Assembly (NCBI GenBank): GCA_035702665.1
Contig: DASSQD010000007.1
Location: forward strand, 1 to 17,686
Reading direction: 5' to 3'
From: VBDM01 sp035702665
GTDB taxonomy: Bacteria; Pseudomonadota; Gammaproteobacteria; Burkholderiales; SG8-39
DNA length: 17,686 bases
Shown here: piece after piece, positions 14,125 to 17,686 of the stretch
Layout: each line of letters opens with the position of its first letter
Numbering within the stretch: position 1 is the first letter of the stretch
Made by a program: the position numbers and the translations under genes
The notes under the pieces: generated by a model
The model's input: only the letters and a program-made list of their open reading frames with translations
Told to the model about the DNA's origin: nothing
The model's database searches: none

Positions 14125-14938
14125 CGGCTGGAAGAGCCGCATGCGGCTGCGCTTCTGGCAGGGGCTCCTGCTCGGGTTGCTGCTCGTCGCCTGGTACGTG
14201 CTGACCAGCCCGACGCTTCTGCCGCCGATCTACTTCTCCGAGCCGAACCAGGCGGCGTTCTTCTTCGGCGAGCCCCTCAAGGTGGCAGAGCGCCTGTGGC
14301 GCTGGTTCGCGAGCGGGGAGATCTACGTGCACCTGTGGGTGACCTTGGTCGAGACGCTGCTGGCCTTTCTGATCGGCACCGTGCTGGGCGTGATCTTCGG
14401 GCTGTGGCTCGCGCTCGCGCCCGCGGCCTCGGCGATCCTCGATCCCTACATCAAGGCGGTGAACGCCATGCCGCGGGTGATCCTCGCGCCGATCTTCTTC
14501 GTGTGGTTCGGCCTGGACATCGCCTCGAAGGTGGCCCTGGGCGTCACCCTGGTGTTCTTCATCGTGTTCTTCAACGTCTACCAGGGCGTGCGCGAGGTGA
14601 GCCCGGTCGTCCTCGCCAACGCGCGCATGCTGGGTGCGAGTCCGCAGCAACTGCTGCGCTACGTCTACGTGCCGAGCGCGATGAGCTGGGTGTTCGCGAG
14701 CCTGCACAACTCCGTGGGGCTCGCGTTCGTCGGCGCCGTGGTGGGGGAATACCTGGGATCGGCGAGAGGAGTAGGCTATCTCATCCTCCAGGCCGAGGGC
14801 TTCTTCGACATGAACACGGTGGTCGCCGGCGTGATCCTGCTGACGGCGTTTGCGCTGCTGCTCGACTGGGCGGTGGGCGTGATCGAGAAGCGCCTCATGG
14901 TGTGGCAGCCGCGCGCGGTCGAAACGGAGCGGACGTGA
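14102..14938 (+). CDS. ABC transporter permease, nitrate/sulfonate/taurine class
   Basis: 278-aa inner-membrane subunit with about six membrane segments: near residues 18-36, 82-108 and 127-165, with two or three more between 195 and 265. The BPD_transp_1 coupling loop is seen as EVSPVVLANARMLGASPQQLLRYVYVPSAM, equivalent to EAA--G. The NAMPRVILAPIFFVWFGLDIASKVAL stretch is typical of SsuC/TauC-like permeases. The ATG at 14102 overlaps the ATPase gene by 23 bases and has AAGGG five bases upstream. Its TGA overlaps the GTG start of the di-haem protein gene (GTGA, 14935-14938), so importer and haem protein are made together. Confidence 0.95.
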   Translation: MSSSKDTSGWKSRMRLRFWQGLLLGLLLVAWYVLTSPTLLPPIYFSEPNQAAFFFGEPLKVAERLWRWFASGEIYVHLWVTLVETLLAFLIGTVLGVIFGLWLALAPAASAILDPYIKAVNAMPRVILAPIFFVWFGLDIASKVALGVTLVFFIVFFNVYQGVREVSPVVLANARMLGASPQQLLRYVYVPSAMSWVFASLHNSVGLAFVGAVVGEYLGSARGVGYLILQAEGFFDMNTVVAGVILLTAFALLLDWAVGVIEKRLMVWQPRAVETERT

Positions 14939-16080
14939 AAGCGAAGATCGCCTTGTGGTGCGCGCTGGCAGTCCTCCCGCGGTGCGGGATGGCCGCGGAG
15001 GATGCGCCGACGTTCACCGCGAGCGAGGTCCGCGCCATCCTGGCGCACGGCCCCTGGCCGCTTCCCGCGAGGGCGGACCCCAGCAATCGGGTATCGGGCA
15101 AGCGCGAGGCGGTCGAGCTCGGCGAGCGGCTCTTCTTCGACGAGCGCCTGTCCTCCACGGGCAAGTTCTCCTGCGGAACCTGCCACGTGCCCGAGCGCAA
15201 CTGGACGGACAATCGCACGCGGGGCGCGGCCGCGGCCGAGGTGGAGCGCAACACGCCGACGCTCATGAACATCAGGCTGGGCCACTGGTTCGGCTGGGAC
15301 GGCGCCTCCGACAGCCTGTGGGCGCAGAGCATCCGTCCGATCCTCGACGCCCGCGAGCTGGGGGCGAGTCCGCGCCATGTCGCCGAGCTGATGCGCAACG
15401 ACGAACAGCTCGCCTGCCGCTACCGGAAGGTCTTCGGTGCTTCGCCCGGGAGCGATGACGAGCGGGTGCTGGTCGATGTCGGCAAGGTGCTCGCCGCGTT
15501 CGAGGAGACGCTCGAGAGCCCGTCGACGCCTTTCGACCAGTTCCGCAATGCGCTCGAGCGCGGCGAGCGCGTCGCGCCGTGGCGCTACTCGGATGCCGCT
15601 CAGCGAGGCCTCAGGATCTTCATCGGCAAAGGCGGCTGCGACGCGTGCCACTCGGGGCCGAACTTCAGCGACGGCGAGTTCCACCGGAACGGATTCCCCA
15701 GCGTGCGCGCGGATCCCGGACGCAGCGAGGGCGTGAAGCGCCTGCGCGAGAGCCGCTTCAACCTGCTGGGGCCGTACAACGACGACCCGGCGCGGTCCAC
15801 CGCCGAGGGGACGCGCCACGCCATCATGGAGCCGGGCGATGCCGGCGCGTTCAAGGTTCCGACGCTGCGCCATATGCTCCTCACTGCTCCCTACGGTCAC
15901 CACGGAGAGATGGAGCGCATCGCCGATATCGTGCGGCACTATTCCGACGTCGGCGGTCCCGGCTCGCTGAAACCGCTGCGCCTCACGGAGCGCGAACAGA
16001 CCGATCTGGTCGTGTTCCTGGAATCCTTGAGCACCTTCGGCAATCCCTGGCGCCCCGACGACAAGGGACGGTGCGAATGA
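14935..16080 (+). CDS. Di-haem cytochrome c peroxidase / MauG-like protein
   Basis: 381-aa exported protein with two c-type haem sites, CGTCH (Cys80, Cys83, His84) and CDACH (Cys235, Cys238, His239). The start is GTG at 14935, overlapping the permease stop; residues 1-21 form a signal peptide ending GMAAE. Family segments include the LGERLFFDERLSSTGKFSCG lead-in, RNTPTLMNI (105-113), HWFGWDGASDSLWAQ (117-131), and the C-terminal GAFKVPTLRHMLLTAPYGHHG, whose region usually carries axial-ligand or substrate residues. The FGWDG...SLWAQ and LRHM forms look closer to MauG and BthA-like proteins than to classical CcpA. The reaction could be hydrogen peroxide reduction or oxidative modification of a partner protein or small molecule. 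Being coupled to an ABC importer suggests a link to the imported compound; that is inference. Confidence 0.9.
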   Translation: MKAKIALWCALAVLPRCGMAAEDAPTFTASEVRAILAHGPWPLPARADPSNRVSGKREAVELGERLFFDERLSSTGKFSCGTCHVPERNWTDNRTRGAAAAEVERNTPTLMNIRLGHWFGWDGASDSLWAQSIRPILDARELGASPRHVAELMRNDEQLACRYRKVFGASPGSDDERVLVDVGKVLAAFEETLESPSTPFDQFRNALERGERVAPWRYSDAAQRGLRIFIGKGGCDACHSGPNFSDGEFHRNGFPSVRADPGRSEGVKRLRESRFNLLGPYNDDPARSTAEGTRHAIMEPGDAGAFKVPTLRHMLLTAPYGHHGEMERIADIVRHYSDVGGPGSLKPLRLTEREQTDLVVFLESLSTFGNPWRPDDKGRCE

Positions 16081-16114
16081 GGCGCGGCAAACGCGTGTTG
16101 CAACGCAAAAAGGT

Positions 16115-16144
16115 TTGACAGTCTTTCACGGCGGCCGCTATAAT
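16115..16144 (+). promoter_or_regulatory. Strong sigma-70 promoter of the tRNA-fMet / rrn operon
   Basis: TTGACA (16115-16120) and TATAAT (16139-16144) are both perfect consensus hexamers, separated by 18 bases. Transcription should begin near 16151, only 11 bases before the mature tRNA. A-rich bases just upstream (AACGCAAAAAGG, ending 16113) may act as a partial UP element. It lies 34 bases after the di-haem protein stop, with no clear terminator between. No comparable promoter was seen between the tRNA and the 16S gene. Confidence 0.85.
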
Positions 16145-16161
16145 TCCGCTTCTGTACCGGG

Positions 16162-16238
16162 CGCGGGGTGGAGCAGTCTGGCAGCTCGTCGGGCTCATAA
16201 CCCGAAGGTCATAGGTTCAAATCCTATCCCCGCAACCA
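16162..16238 (+). tRNA. tRNA-fMet (initiator, anticodon CAT)
   Basis: 77-base initiator tRNA nearly identical to E. coli tRNA-fMet, with CCA encoded. The acceptor stem opens CGCGGGG and closes CCCCGCA before ACCA, leaving the C1-A72 mismatch that defines initiators. The anticodon stem has the three G-C pairs (GGG/CCC) flanking CTCATAA, with the anticodon at 16196-16198. The T arm is ATAGGTTCAAATCCTAT. It lies directly after a consensus promoter and 274 bases before the 16S rRNA, so it probably sits inside the rrn leader transcript. Confidence 0.97.
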
Positions 16239-16258
16239 ACTCCAGAAAACGCGGAGTT
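16238..16258 (+). other. Hairpin directly after tRNA-fMet
   Basis: AACTCC (16238-16243, starting at the terminal A of CCA) and GGAGTT (16253-16258) form a 6-bp stem with a nine-base loop. No T-run follows, so it is more likely a processing structure than a terminator. Confidence 0.4.
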
Positions 16259-16272
16259 CGGCCCGGTTCGGA

Positions 16273-16299
16273 ATCCCCGCCCGGGGATGCTCTTTAACA
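16273..16299 (+). promoter_or_regulatory. rrn leader hairpin and boxA antitermination element
   Basis: TGCTCTTTAACA (16288-16299) matches the boxA element of rRNA leaders, where NusB and S10 (NusE) assemble to prevent early termination. Immediately before it, ATCCCC (16273-16278) and GGGGAT (16283-16288) form a stable 6-bp hairpin with a GCCC loop. The following CAGCCGATAGGTGTGGGCGCT is like conserved leader sequence in other betaproteobacterial rrn operons. Its position between tRNA and 16S supports one transcript. Confidence 0.85.
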
Positions 16300-16511
16300 A
16301 ATCGAACAGCCGATAGGTGTGGGCGCTGGGTGAAGCCAGCGACGCCAAACGCGCGCGAGCGCGCAGGCGTTGCACAAAGCTTTAAACAGAGCTCACGCCA
16401 TAGGTCTAGCAAGGTTTTTAAAACCTTTGCAATGACTTTGAGTGAGTTAGCGGGCTTTGCGGTCAAACGCAGGGCTCGCGCAATCGCATAGCGATTGATC
16501 AGGTCAAATTT
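16300..16511 (+). other. Structured 16S rRNA leader
   Basis: No gene is seen here. Hairpins include ACGCC/GGCGT (16342-16346 with 16366-16370) enclosing a GCGCG stem, a near-palindrome around 16411-16427 (AAGGTTTT and AAAACCTT), and CAATCGC/GCGATTG (16481-16497, loop ATA) shortly before the 16S start. These fit the pre-rRNA leader that pairs with the 3' spacer for RNase III processing, though the spacer is outside the window. Confidence 0.6.

Positions 16512-17686
<1,175 letters not shown>

Noticed and set aside
16080..16114. Terminator between the di-haem protein gene and the rrn promoter
   Set aside because: Only a weak GCGT/ACGC stem is present, and the A-run after it does not give a U tract in the sense transcript; it fits better as upstream promoter sequence.

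Overview
This window is a GC-rich chromosome segment from a betaproteobacterium. The partial 16S rRNA gene at the right end carries the helix signature GGACAATGGGCGAAAGCCTG, and the proteins and the dnaX-ybaB-recR order fit the same class. The V-region sequences do not match any cultured genus I can name, so an uncultured Burkholderiales-like lineage is my best inference. Genes are tightly packed, with several stop/start overlaps, and there is no gene-free stretch above 300 bases.

Region 1 (1-7321) is the most distinctive part. On the plus strand is the 3' part of an aspartate 4-decarboxylase gene. Facing it is a seven-gene minus-strand array, in transcription order: a membrane (MASE1-type) histidine kinase, a FixJ-type response regulator, a stand-alone receiver protein, a family-3 solute-binding protein, a small exported protein with a CxxC motif, a glutamate/aspartate-type cation symporter, and a GltI-like glutamate/aspartate-binding protein. 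No ABC permease or ATPase accompanies the two binding proteins. Inference: a sensed and regulated acidic amino acid uptake module whose substrate feeds the decarboxylase (aspartate to alanine plus CO2). Inverted repeats in the two non-coding gaps of the array are candidate regulator sites.

Region 2 (7447-12130, plus strand) is the housekeeping operon dnaX-ybaB-recR. It is extended without a gap by a family III CoA-transferase gene (ATGA overlap with recR) and a PA0069-type radical SAM gene. The dnaX start sits where a transcript from a well-formed extended -10 box would begin.

Region 3 (12208-16080, plus strand) is an operon for a nitrate/taurine/sulfonate-class ABC importer (binding protein, ATPase, permease). 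It is translationally coupled to an exported di-haem MauG/cytochrome c peroxidase-like protein. A palindromic repeat-like element lies between the binding protein and ATPase genes.

Region 4 (16115-17686) is the start of a ribosomal RNA operon. A promoter with perfect -35 and -10 hexamers is followed by an initiator tRNA-fMet gene, then a boxA antitermination element and a structured leader, then the 16S rRNA gene, cut off by the window end. Having tRNA-fMet in the rrn leader is unusual.
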